From NCBI GenBank assembly GCA_003602535.1, contig QQSA01000021.1, forward strand, positions 15,924 to 68,530: 52,607 bases of DNA, in the 5' to 3' direction. Below, one piece after another: positions 9,958 to 20,525 of this stretch. How positions within the stretch are numbered: position 1 is the first letter of the stretch; each line of letters starts with the position of its first letter. The position numbers and the translations under genes were made by a program. This stretch comes from Candidatus Poseidoniales archaeon. Its GTDB lineage: Archaea; Thermoplasmatota; Poseidoniia; Poseidoniales; Poseidoniaceae. The notes beneath the pieces are model-generated. The model saw nothing but the letters and a program-made list of their open reading frames with translations, ran no database searches and was not told the origin of the DNA.

Positions 9958-12900
9958 CTTTCAAATTCGAACCAGTTTGATTCACTATTTGTTCGATACC
10001 ATTGCTTACCGTCATGCATTAGCCACGAGTATCCATTCTCATCGATTTGGTCTGCTATAGCATCTATTGGGGGCGCTGCTCCTATCTCGGGTAACAATTT
10101 CTGTTCTGGTTCAAAAAGTGGCGTTTGATCTACATCAGTAATCGGAGCAAACCCCTCAGTCATCATGTTTTCAGCATCTTGAAAATTATCATCTAACTCT
10201 GCTCTGATTCTTTCTAATCGAATACCTTGGTGAGGCCCAAGTAGGCGCAGCATCAGGCTATATTCCCACTTTAGAGCGACTTGCTCTAATTCATCTCTTG
10301 ATTTGGCATTCTCTAATTCTTCTTCATAGCGTGCGCATCTTCCATTACGTGTTACAAAGCCAAATAGAATCCATCCAAATATTGGTAGCCCTCCGAATAT
10401 TCCGATTAAATCCCATGCACCTAGTCCTATTTCTCCAATTTGGACTTCGAAACTATCTATCGGTGTATCATTAGGATCTAGTGGGTCAGTTCCAGAACGA
10501 ATCTCATCCGCATCAGTTACTAGATCATTATCGTCATCAGCATCTGAATTATCTCCAATACCATCTCCATCAGTGTCCAAGCATTCCTGTGCATTGTCCT
10601 TGAACGCATCAACCTCATCCATACATCCATCTGCATCTAAGTCGCCCGGGGAGGCTAGACGAGGTAAGATATCGATAGTATCGTTATATCCATCATTATC
10701 GAAATCGTTCAGATATGGGTCAGCATCTGTTCCATTTTGGTTATCTCCTAGTCCATCACCGTCTTCATCAATCCACTGAGTGGGATTGCTGGGAAACATG
10801 TCATACATTCTTCCTGCAGGATTATCTCCGTAACCATCACCATCTGCATCTGACCACTGTGTGGCATCATTACGAAAAGCATCAGGATTTGTTCCGCTTG
10901 GGTTGTCCCCATATCCGTCACCATCAATATCTCCCCATTGAGTAGGGTCGTTAGGGAATTTGTCAGCTCCAATACCCATTGGGTTGTCGCCCATTCCATC
11001 TCCATCCTTATCCTCGGCTTGAGTAGGGTCGTAAGGAAATGCGTCACTATCATCATCAATACCATCACGGTCAGAATCAGCGTGCCTGTTAGGATCATCA
11101 GGGTATGAATCTCCTAAGTTTCCTAGTGGGTTGTCTCCATATCCATCACCATCACTATCGTTTTGCTGAGTTGGGTCGAATGGAAATGCATCTAGTTCAT
11201 CAGAAACTCCATCTCCATCAGTGTCTAGGTATTCAGTCGGGTCATTAGGGAAGTCATCCCCTTCATCTGACCAGCCATCTCCGTCAGTATCTAAGCAGCC
11301 ATATCTATCGATTGTAGATGTGCCAAAGACAGTAGGGCATGAATCTCCAGCATTACCAAACTCTTCGTCACCATAGGTGTCACCATCTGTGTCGGACCAC
11401 TGTGTGGCGTCTAGATAGAACGCATCCGAGTTATCTCCAACCAAATCTCCATCAGTATCTTGCCATTCTGTGGGGTCATACTTGAATGGGTCAAGAATGT
11501 CTGGGCGGCCATCTCCGTCAGAATCAGGGCAGCCTTTCTCGAACTCCATTGTAGAGTTACCTGGGATTCTTGAGCAATAATCCTCGTAATCTTCGAAGCC
11601 ATCATTGTCATCATCATAATCTTCCAATGCGTCCATACAACCGTCACCATCTAAATCAGAAGTACTGGTTCTAATCCAGCCTGTCATACCTTTAGGACAA
11701 TTATCCAATGTGTCGTTTAATTGGTCATTATCATCATCATCATCTTCAATATCATCATGGCAGCCATCAGAATCATGGTCATTAATTGAGTTGGATATGA
11801 AGTAAGTTATTGATAGAGAACAATAATCTAGAACATCTACAACTAGGTCATTGTCATCATCGAAGTCCAATGAATTTGGGATTTCATCATTGTCAGAGTC
11901 TATGGTCATTATCGAGATATAAATCGATCTTGAACCTTGATTGATTAAATTGTTTCCGAAGGTGATTGATTGTGATTCAAATGTACCAGATAAATGCAAT
12001 TTACCAGATGAGTCTAACTCCATTGCTACCACAGATTCATGATTTGAACCTCCGGCAGACCGAGTCCAAGACGAAGTACCGTTTCTATCGAACTTTGTAA
12101 CAAATATGTCATCACTAGACCCTGTTGGTCCCCAATAAATTCCACCCCCAAAGGAAACAATATCAGAACCTGCGAATCCAGATACTATGATGTTGTTTGA
12201 ACCGTCGATTAAAACACTCCTTGGGTTAACATAGCAACTGCAATCAAAGTTTTTCGCCCATTCCCAAACTCCATTTTTGGATATTTTGGCCAAGAATCCG
12301 TTGGTCGAACCAGTACCTGAAAATGAATTATTTCCAATCTCTATTCCACTGTAATAATCTCCAATCAAAATTACATCAGAGTTGTTATCTAACTTTATAT
12401 CCCATATCCAATTTGTGCTCTGTGAATATGTAGGTGTCTGAACCCAATCTACTGAACCAGAATTGTTTATTTTCATAACTAAAAATTGCCTAAGAGAACC
12501 AGTTAAGGAATACTGAGCTATGTTTGTGTTACCGCTCCAATAACCTGACAAGTATGTGTTATCATTTTCATCAATAGCAATGGATGTGAAATACAGACCT
12601 TCTGATGCATATGTAGTTGAAGAAATTAAATTTCCTGCTGGGCTAAATTTTGATAGGATTCCATCATTACTTCCGTAGTTTGAGTACGCAACAACTATGT
12701 CGCCAGAAGATTCTACCGCTATTGAAAATGGACCTAAGGTATGACCTAGAGATGTAACCCATTCCCATGTTCCATTTGCTGATATTTTTGAGATATATCC
12801 CTCATGACTGATTGATGTAGTCGGATAAACATCGTAGTCCCCAAAACTAACTGTTCTTGAACCATATAACGATTTGAAGTATGATGTTATAATCAATCCA

Positions 12901-14162
12901 TCATTGTCATCAACTGCGATAGAACATCTATATTCTGGCCTTTGGCTGAAAGTTACAAGTGGCATTGTAGCATCCTGACCTTCAACTGAAGAGACCCATA
13001 AACAGGTATGGTTTGAAGAAAACTTTGCTACGAACGGTGCCACAGGAGTACTGGTAGATGATAAGTTGTGATATAAGTAGCAATTTTGTCCAAGATTGAC
13101 ATCGTCTCTAGTAGTCCCGTACACATAAATCTCTCCGGTGGAAGTAAATGCATAATCAATGATATCTTGGTCAGCGTTTGTTCCTAAAGAAATTCCTGAT
13201 TCCCAACCGAGAGGTTCGTTTATTGTGACATTAAATTTACCATTTGAGTTGGTTTGCCAGGGGTAGTCAAGGTGGCTGGTTTCGTTGAATACTGTGGCAG
13301 CAGCAGCTTGTTGCAGTTCTAGAACGAGGCCGTTTGATAGGCTTGTAGAATGAGATAGACCGACAGGATCGTTACCTGTAATCGTTGCATAGATTACCGC
13401 TGCAGCAAGATAAGAGCCGGAAAGTGAAGGATGACTTCCGTCACCTGTGTAGAGATTGTAGAACGTGTTTCCTGAATTAGTAGGCGTTCCACCCTCGGCT
13501 ACAATCTTGTCATGTATGTGCTCGAAAGCTAGGCCGACTGGTGCGACCCATGCGGTATCTCCATTGGCAGTAATGTTATCTCTGTAATCTAAGTAACCAC
13601 TTGCTAACTCATCTTGCATGTTTGAGAAATTAGAGAATCTTTGATTGTAGCCGTGCCAAGGATTAGCACCGTCTCCAGCTCGACGACCCCAAGTCATCAT
13701 CAGTACAGTCTCTCCACCATTATCTTCGATAACTTCAGCAAGTTCAACAGCGCCATCGTTGCTATTGATCCAATACGTATCTGTTCTTGGCAAGCCAGGA
13801 ACTTGGCTTTGGTCCTGCAATACAACCCAGTCCCATCCGCCATTGTTGAGTGTGGTATTCCATTGGTGGCCTGACGTTGCTACATTGCTAGCATGCTGTG
13901 ATAGTAACATACCACCACCATTGAGGCTTGAAACATTAGCCGGCTGTGAAGCAGCATTCATCACACCATCAACCAGATTGTGAAGTGAATTAGAGGCGAC
14001 GTAACTGTTTCCCATCAGAAGAATATCTGCTGGTCCTTGTCCTTGGCCGGGTCCTTCTTTAGATTCAAATTCCTCATCTAGGTAGTTCAAATCAACTGAT
14101 TGATATGGCATTAAGCACATCATGGCCATTACGGTTACCACAACCCAAGGCTTTGCTGTCAT
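9954..14162 (-). CDS. giant secreted protein: N-terminal SGNH-hydrolase-like domain, propeller-like repeats, TSP3 repeats, TM helix, cytosolic tail
   Basis: Signal peptide; LLMGNSYVASNSL (block I-like) and DGSHPSLSGSYLAAAVIY (block V-like); repeated NGTWEWxxxxG segments; Asp-rich TSP3 repeats; TM LGAWDLIGIFGGLPIFGWILFGFV; C-term DENGYSWLMHDGKQWYR. Confidence 0.8.
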   Translation of the reverse strand: MTAKPWVVVTVMAMMCLMPYQSVDLNYLDEEFESKEGPGQGQGPADILLMGNSYVASNSLHNLVDGVMNAASQPANVSSLNGGGMLLSQHASNVATSGHQWNTTLNNGGWDWVVLQDQSQVPGLPRTDTYWINSNDGAVELAEVIEDNGGETVLMMTWGRRAGDGANPWHGYNQRFSNFSNMQDELASGYLDYRDNITANGDTAWVAPVGLAFEHIHDKIVAEGGTPTNSGNTFYNLYTGDGSHPSLSGSYLAAAVIYATITGNDPVGLSHSTSLSNGLVLELQQAAAATVFNETSHLDYPWQTNSNGKFNVTINEPLGWESGISLGTNADQDIIDYAFTSTGEIYVYGTTRDDVNLGQNCYLYHNLSSTSTPVAPFVAKFSSNHTCLWVSSVEGQDATMPLVTFSQRPEYRCSIAVDDNDGLIITSYFKSLYGSRTVSFGDYDVYPTTSISHEGYISKISANGTWEWVTSLGHTLGPFSIAVESSGDIVVAYSNYGSNDGILSKFSPAGNLISSTTYASEGLYFTSIAIDENDNTYLSGYWSGNTNIAQYSLTGSLRQFLVMKINNSGSVDWVQTPTYSQSTNWIWDIKLDNNSDVILIGDYYSGIEIGNNSFSGTGSTNGFLAKISKNGVWEWAKNFDCSCYVNPRSVLIDGSNNIIVSGFAGSDIVSFGGGIYWGPTGSSDDIFVTKFDRNGTSSWTRSAGGSNHESVVAMELDSSGKLHLSGTFESQSITFGNNLINQGSRSIYISIMTIDSDNDEIPNSLDFDDDNDLVVDVLDYCSLSITYFISNSINDHDSDGCHDDIEDDDDDNDQLNDTLDNCPKGMTGWIRTSTSDLDGDGCMDALEDYDDDNDGFEDYEDYCSRIPGNSTMEFEKGCPDSDGDGRPDILDPFKYDPTEWQDTDGDLVGDNSDAFYLDATQWSDTDGDTYGDEEFGNAGDSCPTVFGTSTIDRYGCLDTDGDGWSDEGDDFPNDPTEYLDTDGDGVSDELDAFPFDPTQQNDSDGDGYGDNPLGNLGDSYPDDPNRHADSDRDGIDDDSDAFPYDPTQAEDKDGDGMGDNPMGIGADKFPNDPTQWGDIDGDGYGDNPSGTNPDAFRNDATQWSDADGDGYGDNPAGRMYDMFPSNPTQWIDEDGDGLGDNQNGTDADPYLNDFDNDGYNDTIDILPRLASPGDLDADGCMDEVDAFKDNAQECLDTDGDGIGDNSDADDDNDLVTDADEIRSGTDPLDPNDTPIDSFEVQIGEIGLGAWDLIGIFGGLPIFGWILFGFVTRNGRCARYEEELENAKSRDELEQVALKWEYSLMLRLLGPHQGIRLERIRAELDDNFQDAENMMTEGFAPITDVDQTPLFEPEQKLLPEIGAAPPIDAIADQIDENGYSWLMHDGKQWYRTNSESNWFEFES

Positions 14163-14210
14163 AGTCTAACTAAGAGGCTATACACCATAACAATTGGCGT
14201 TACAAAATCG

Positions 14211-14477
14211 TTACATGTCTGCTGAATTATCCTCTGAATCATCTGTGCTTTTGCTAAATGTTTTGATCCATTTGAACAATATTCGTGAAAATACCATTGA
14301 GAATGCTAGGAATATCAGGGAGTACCACCATGGACCTGATGATTCTGTTGCTATCAACCAAGTTACAATTAGTATTCCTGCGCCATAAAATGCACGGAAA
14401 ATAGCGAATATAATGAATGACTTGAAGACATTGCTTGCCAATATATTTTGTAGACGTGAATCATTCATCTGATTCAC
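14211..14477 (-). CDS. small membrane protein, unknown function (probably two TM helices)
   Basis: 88 aa hydrophobic ORF; its ATG overlaps the stop of the upstream gene by 4 nt (14474-14477), suggesting translational coupling. Confidence 0.6.
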   Translation of the reverse strand: MNQMNDSRLQNILASNVFKSFIIFAIFRAFYGAGILIVTWLIATESSGPWWYSLIFLAFSMVFSRILFKWIKTFSKSTDDSEDNSADM

Positions 14478-17134
14478 ATTCCACTACTGGTTTTGATGGA
14501 ATTTTTGTTTAGCCATTTGTCATACAGCATATAAGATAAAGTGACACCGGCAATTAATGCACAGAATAAAATGTCCCAAACCAGCTTGAAAACTATTCTT
14601 GGGAAGTCAGGAGAAATTGATAGTTGCATTGCTAAGAATGATACTCTGATAATTATCGCCATAAATGTAAATCTGATATCCCAACCGTTTGTTCTGAACA
14701 AGTTGAAGAACATTATTCCGACTAATACCGCAGGACCTGCACCCATGAATCCTACCCATGTGTTACTAGGAGATATCCGGTCTCCGATATAACCTCCTCT
14801 GAGAATTAAATTTCCTGGATTAATTTCTCTAGTGTGGAATAGTCCTTCAGTTTGTCCTAGTGTTGCCCACCATGCGTACCACATTCCAATGGGAATAATT
14901 GCTAGCATAGCTAAACGGCTTAAGTCAGATTTTTTATTCTCATTTCTGGTTTTAAGGAAATCCCATTCCTTGTTTATTATTGATTCAGTTGCACCGAAGA
15001 AGAACATACTTGTTGCTCCAGCCCAGGCACCCCAGCTCATTATTAACCATGCAAATGCACAGTAATGGAAGATAATTGATGACAGTTTCTTATTCGAGAA
15101 ATAATTGTAAATTGACATTGCAAATCCTATGCACAACACAGATAACATAATCCAATCGACAGTGTTGCTATTTTGACTAACCATTACAGGTATAGTCGCC
15201 ATTGTAGCAGATATAGCAATTCCATTTGTAAGTGGAATGTCTTTGTTCCGAGTAGCATAGATTAAAGTTGAAACAAATGCTATTGCAGCTGCCATCATCA
15301 CCATTCCAAAGTCATAGGATAGTGTCCAAAATATCATCTTGCGATTTGCTGAGAATCCATGAATCCTATGATCTGAATAGAATACAGTGGTAAATAATAC
15401 GCCCAATAGAGGGTAAAGAATGAATTTTGAAGTTCTTTCATTTTCTTTATCTGGAAGGAAAGTCTTCTTGTCGAGAACGAATAACAACAAAATTGCAAAA
15501 GCAATAACTGTAAATCTAGTTTCTACATAGATTAACATGAACGCCATCATTGTAGCAATACATGTTTGCGATGCATTACGTTTACGTTCGTCCAAATGAT
15601 TGGATTTTGTAATATAATATGCAATTCCTAATAATGCAATAGCAAGCAAAGCTAATCTGTACTCATAATAAAGTAGAGTTATTGCTAAAATAACATAGAT
15701 ATATGCTAGTTTTTTCAGCTGATTTTCATTAACTCTATCTGCTTTGGCAGTGTAATATGTAATTGCAAAAAATGCTATAGGGATGAATAGTCCAAGTGTA
15801 TAATAAATTCCAGTCAAATCTTCTCGTTTGTAGGCAAGAATTATTGAGGTTGTAAATAATAACTGTAGAGTTACTAAATCCATAATCATAATTTTTGGGT
15901 TATCTCCATCTTCCTTTAGAATTCTATAAAGTACTATGCTCAACAATAAAATTGAAAAAATAGTGACAAAAATATCAATTCCTCTAATTCCGATTTCATT
16001 ACCTGGGATTTTATTCCATTCAATATTGTCCGAACTAAGGCCTTCAACATAGTTATGACCATTTTCTTCCATCCATGAATTTCTTGCTAGTGCTGCATCC
16101 CAGTTCCATTGTTCATATGCAGCGATTTTTTCATCACTCAAGTCAAATGCTTCTAAAGGGATTTTGCCATGTACTGCATGGGGGAATGGAAGTGAGAAGA
16201 GGATAGATGGGAGAGTAGCTAGGTCTCTTTGAACCATGTCCTTAATTACCGCTTTTTTGATATTAGGGCCCCACATGAAGGCTGCAGTTTCACGTATAAT
16301 CATGTCTGGAGCGCCATGTTGGCCTGAATCAGTAAGTCCATGATCAGAAGTAACTACAACCGTCCAACTTTCAGGAACTATTCGGAATATTTCTTCAAGA
16401 GAATCATCAAGCATGGTTAATTTTTCCAGATATGTTTCTCCTACTCCATATCTGTGCCCAACACTGTCTAAACCTGCCAAATGAGCAACAATAACATTGG
16501 GTGCTCTGTCATAACCTTCAGGAGGATTGCCTTCAACCCAGGATTTTAACTCTACAAATCCTTCTTCATCGCCTTGATAATAATCTGCATGTCCATATCT
16601 GTGCTTTGCAAATGGAATAATTTCTCTGTCTGGGTAAAGGTCTTTCCAAACATAATCTCCTAGGATTCCAAATGTGTGATCATATTCTCCATCTCCGTCA
16701 CCGTCATGAGTACTAACTAAGTTCCATCCATCTGGAGTTCCTGGATGAACTGGATGGAAATTATTCAATCCTTCATTAGGTCTAGAAGGTACGCCAGTTG
16801 CCATTTCTTTGACACAAACAGCGGTCATAGTTATTGGATTAGATAGCATTTCCATATATGCTCCATCTGCAACCCTTCTATTCAGATTAGGCATATATTC
16901 AGAATTACTCATTTCAGCCCTTCTTCCACCGTCTAGAACAACGAATAATAGTCCCTCCGATAATGGTTCATCCGGGAATGGATTTGGTTCAACAGCCATC
17001 TCATCGGTTGGGTTCGGTGAATCAGAAACAATGTAGTCCCCAGTGATGAGGAAAGAGGGTAGTGAAATAATCACAATGGCTAAAACAGCCTTGTGATATT
17101 TGTTGTTCAACCACGAGATGCTTTCTTCCCCCAA
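14474..17134 (-). CDS. alkaline-phosphatase-superfamily membrane enzyme resembling GPI ethanolamine-phosphate transferases (PIG-N/O/G-like)
   Basis: FVVLDGGRRAEM...SNPITMTAVCVKEMATG; VIVAHLAGLDSVGHRYG; VVVTSDHGLTDSGQHG; then many TM helices. Confidence 0.75.
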   Translation of the reverse strand: MGEESISWLNNKYHKAVLAIVIISLPSFLITGDYIVSDSPNPTDEMAVEPNPFPDEPLSEGLLFVVLDGGRRAEMSNSEYMPNLNRRVADGAYMEMLSNPITMTAVCVKEMATGVPSRPNEGLNNFHPVHPGTPDGWNLVSTHDGDGDGEYDHTFGILGDYVWKDLYPDREIIPFAKHRYGHADYYQGDEEGFVELKSWVEGNPPEGYDRAPNVIVAHLAGLDSVGHRYGVGETYLEKLTMLDDSLEEIFRIVPESWTVVVTSDHGLTDSGQHGAPDMIIRETAAFMWGPNIKKAVIKDMVQRDLATLPSILFSLPFPHAVHGKIPLEAFDLSDEKIAAYEQWNWDAALARNSWMEENGHNYVEGLSSDNIEWNKIPGNEIGIRGIDIFVTIFSILLLSIVLYRILKEDGDNPKIMIMDLVTLQLLFTTSIILAYKREDLTGIYYTLGLFIPIAFFAITYYTAKADRVNENQLKKLAYIYVILAITLLYYEYRLALLAIALLGIAYYITKSNHLDERKRNASQTCIATMMAFMLIYVETRFTVIAFAILLLFVLDKKTFLPDKENERTSKFILYPLLGVLFTTVFYSDHRIHGFSANRKMIFWTLSYDFGMVMMAAAIAFVSTLIYATRNKDIPLTNGIAISATMATIPVMVSQNSNTVDWIMLSVLCIGFAMSIYNYFSNKKLSSIIFHYCAFAWLIMSWGAWAGATSMFFFGATESIINKEWDFLKTRNENKKSDLSRLAMLAIIPIGMWYAWWATLGQTEGLFHTREINPGNLILRGGYIGDRISPSNTWVGFMGAGPAVLVGIMFFNLFRTNGWDIRFTFMAIIIRVSFLAMQLSISPDFPRIVFKLVWDILFCALIAGVTLSYMLYDKWLNKNSIKTSSGM

Positions 17135-17323
17135 TACGATTTCAATAATTCATAGATATATCACTTGTTGCAGTAGATGTAAAGAAAATGTCGAACCAAT
17201 ATGATTTATTGAATGCGGAATAAACTCAATGCAGATTAATGCAAGGTTTTTTGTAAAGGTTTACTTTTGCTCCAATCATAGAAGGAGTAGTGAAATTATT
17301 TCGTCTAGCCTAAAGGTGGTAAA

Positions 17324-17737
17324 ATGTCAGAACTATTAAAAAAAATGAACAAAGCACTAGGATTAGAATTGCGCGCGATAAATATGTATGCACATTATGC
17401 TGCTTATGTCAAAGGTTTACATCGATTGCAACTAGAACCGCTTTTCCAAAGTGAAGCAACCGAATCAATGTTACATGCAGCAACAATTCGGAATGCAATC
17501 GTCAAGCATGGCGGCAAATGTGTCACTGAGAGGGATTCTAATCCAATAAATCATACAGAAAATTACAGAGACATGTTACAGGGTGCCCTAGATACCGAAA
17601 TCAAAGCGGCTGCTACATATGGCGAACTTTTGCAAATGCTTGAAGATATAGATGATCGAGAATTGTATGATAGTGTTGAACAGATTTACTTAACAGAGTT
17701 AAGATCAGTCGAAGAAATGAGATTGCTTTTGAATTAA
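17324..17737 (+). CDS. ferritin-like four-helix (putative diiron) protein
   Basis: 137 aa helical; spaced E/H residues LGLELRAINMYAHY, SEATESMLHAATIRNAI, LDTEIKAAATYGELL, IYLTELRSVEEM. Confidence 0.65.
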   Translation: MSELLKKMNKALGLELRAINMYAHYAAYVKGLHRLQLEPLFQSEATESMLHAATIRNAIVKHGGKCVTERDSNPINHTENYRDMLQGALDTEIKAAATYGELLQMLEDIDDRELYDSVEQIYLTELRSVEEMRLLLN

Positions 17738-20442
17738 TTTTCTAATCGCTGTAGTAAACCTACAGGTTTTTCATTTTCGAATTCTATATCTTCGATTTCC
17801 CATTCTTCGTCTTCATGTTCTTCTCTTAGCATCATGATGACTGAAGATGTGATGAAAAGAATAGTAATCGCCCACATCAGGAATGGAATCAAATCAAAGT
17901 ATGTGTCAAAATTCGTCCAATAGGTGAAGTAATCTTGATTTTGGACAATTGAACTTTCCATCCTTTCAGCATCATCGTCTTCAATTGTAGATGAGGACTT
18001 TATTTCGAATACCGGGACTAAATCGGACATTCGTGGCTCATTTTTCATGTCGTTTACATTTCTAGAATCAAGATAGAATCTGGTAGTTGAATCACCTGCG
18101 ATAATCAGTCCAGAAATTTGCTCTGACTTAATTTCAATCTCACTGCCCAGATAAATTGGCAATGCACTAGGTGTTGCGTCTAGCATTGAATATGTTTTCA
18201 ATAATTTAGCTTGTATCAATCGGTCAGTAGGTTCAACTGAAGCACTACAGACATCTACAGGTATGCCTTTCACAGTATCTGTGCCGCTACATTTGATATC
18301 GGCAACCGCATATCCTGAAACATCCACTTTGTCATCATCTCCAGTAATAAAACCGCCAGTTGTGCCGGAAATATCCTCTGGAGTTATAAGTCCAAATGTG
18401 TTGTCAAACATCCTGTCATTTCTCCACGATAATTGGCTTGATCCATCTTCTTCAATCAATTCACCTTTGTCGCAGCCTGGTCTTTCACCGGTACAAATTG
18501 TATAATTTGTACCATCTCCATTTTTGACTCCATTTGATCCATAGAAGGTTTTGCTAGACTCAAGTGATGCCCAGCCTACACTCACGTCATCAGGATTACC
18601 AGATTCTACATATGCATTGAATCGGTCATGCCATCCTAACAACCAACTGTTAACCGATTGTGTTAGGTAAGGTTCTACTCCAAAACTATCCGTCAACAAA
18701 TCACCTACAAAATCACCAAAAATCGAGTCGACTACTAGAGTGCGAAGTGCTTTAGCACTATTTTGGTCAATATCATAAGTGGATGCAATCACATCATTTC
18801 CCCATTGCTTAGTATTATTCGGGTCGGAAAATTCAGGAGGAACTTCTCCAGATAATTCTCCATATAGGAACAACATTGCTCCTTGTGTAGTAGTTACTCC
18901 CAATGGACCGTACAAAATCTCTGCAGATTGTTCAGGAGTTAGTGTGATAGGTGGTAAGGAATAGTTCTCTTCCCAAGAACCACCTTGGTTCAGACTATAT
19001 CCTAGGAAACCCCCATTGATTGGGTCATAATTTCCAAAGGTAGTGTTGACAAATTGTTTGGCATTCATAGTACCATTTCCGCCTAAAAGAGCCATCTGGA
19101 TAGATGATGATGATGCCGCCCATCCTGAAGCCCAAGTTCGTATTGAATTATATTGTTCATCATTCATACCAAAAGTGGACATTGCAATACTTGAATCTAG
19201 ATCAAGAAATTCGCTCAATCCGAAACCAGTACCTGCAGAATTTTTTGCTAAAAGTCCAAGTGGATTACTTGTTCCATCTCCATTCATCATCAAATTCATA
19301 CAATCTACGTTGGAGAAATCTACTCCCAATAAATTGTTTAATCTGTTGGCGATATCCTCACTATCTGTAAAAGGAGATCCTCCGCCATTAGATTGAAACT
19401 CTAGTCCGATTGCAATGTATAGTGACCAATCTCTGATTAGGGTTTGAGCATAATTTATCGACATCGTATCTCCGTTTCCATCCCCTGTTGTATCTACCAT
19501 CTCTGATGCGAGATATCCGTATGCTGTTGCCCTCTTTATAGAAGTTGAATTATCCGGGTCATCTTCAATTGCAGATAGAAGAGATTCCGGTTCTCCCATA
19601 GCAATGAAAGCAACCGGTCCTAAATCATCTAATAATGAAATATTGAAGTTGTTGTCTAATGGATGTAAAGATGAATAAAGAGCATCATCCAGGCCTCCAA
19701 GAAAATTTGCTACTGGAAGAATATTACCATCCAATGTATTTGGTAACAATACACTAACTTCACCGGATGCTTCAGCAGTTCCAAGGGCAGCATATCCATA
19801 AGATCCGAAACCAGCACCACCTACTGTATCAACCATAGATTGAATGAATTCAGATGTTGCAACTCCTGCTTGAGTCGTGTTCAAGTCTTGATTCATCATT
19901 CCACTTGCAAATCCAATCTTTGTCAAATCCATTATCCCATTGAATGCATTACCGGTTGCTCCAATCATTTGAGGCCTAAATTGGATATTCAACTGAGTTA
20001 GTTCATCATTACAAGAGTTTTCACTCTCTTCGGAACACTCAAATGTTTTCACTACATTGTAGGTTAAGTGACCTTTTTCACTATCATGTTCAATCAATGT
20101 TTTCTCTGAAGTAATGTCGTAAGTATAAGGCCCCATTTTTTGATATTTAGGCTGTGCTTGATTTTCTAGAACCTGTTGTAGGTTGGTAATTCCCCAGGCA
20201 TAATAATCACGAGTTGTAGTTGACTCCAACCAATCCTCCTCCTGAGTATCACAATCTCCGTCCTTTCCACATATAGTATCTAGAGGGAATGTTTCAAATT
20301 CTTCATTTACGGCTCCCTCAACAGCATTAGTGAAGACCAGTGGCAATAAAGTCAAATTAAGAAATAAACAAGTAAATCCAATTCCGATTAGCAACTTATC
20401 TCGAAAAAGTACCTGCATGAATTTGAACAAGAGATTCAGCAA
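17734..20442 (-). CDS. CD36/LIMP-2/SR-B-like two-TM ectodomain protein
   Basis: N-terminal TM; YYAWGITNLQQVLENQAQPKYQKMGPYTYDITSEKT...LTYNVVKTFE (CD36 N-terminal motif: NP.EV...GPY.Y); SSKTFYGSNGVKNGDGTNY; SQLSWRNDRMF; LVPVFEIKSSSTIEDDDAERMES (cf. VPxxWLxExxTIxDExA); C-terminal TM. Confidence 0.75.
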   Translation of the reverse strand: MLNLLFKFMQVLFRDKLLIGIGFTCLFLNLTLLPLVFTNAVEGAVNEEFETFPLDTICGKDGDCDTQEEDWLESTTTRDYYAWGITNLQQVLENQAQPKYQKMGPYTYDITSEKTLIEHDSEKGHLTYNVVKTFECSEESENSCNDELTQLNIQFRPQMIGATGNAFNGIMDLTKIGFASGMMNQDLNTTQAGVATSEFIQSMVDTVGGAGFGSYGYAALGTAEASGEVSVLLPNTLDGNILPVANFLGGLDDALYSSLHPLDNNFNISLLDDLGPVAFIAMGEPESLLSAIEDDPDNSTSIKRATAYGYLASEMVDTTGDGNGDTMSINYAQTLIRDWSLYIAIGLEFQSNGGGSPFTDSEDIANRLNNLLGVDFSNVDCMNLMMNGDGTSNPLGLLAKNSAGTGFGLSEFLDLDSSIAMSTFGMNDEQYNSIRTWASGWAASSSSIQMALLGGNGTMNAKQFVNTTFGNYDPINGGFLGYSLNQGGSWEENYSLPPITLTPEQSAEILYGPLGVTTTQGAMLFLYGELSGEVPPEFSDPNNTKQWGNDVIASTYDIDQNSAKALRTLVVDSIFGDFVGDLLTDSFGVEPYLTQSVNSWLLGWHDRFNAYVESGNPDDVSVGWASLESSKTFYGSNGVKNGDGTNYTICTGERPGCDKGELIEEDGSSQLSWRNDRMFDNTFGLITPEDISGTTGGFITGDDDKVDVSGYAVADIKCSGTDTVKGIPVDVCSASVEPTDRLIQAKLLKTYSMLDATPSALPIYLGSEIEIKSEQISGLIIAGDSTTRFYLDSRNVNDMKNEPRMSDLVPVFEIKSSSTIEDDDAERMESSIVQNQDYFTYWTNFDTYFDLIPFLMWAITILFITSSVIMMLREEHEDEEWEIEDIEFENEKPVGLLQRLEN

Positions 20443-20525
20443 TTAAAAGATTGAGCCGGTATATGTGAGGAATAGACTTAATCACCTTTGCATAATTACT
20501 TATCATAAAATCCTCTGGAGCGAGT

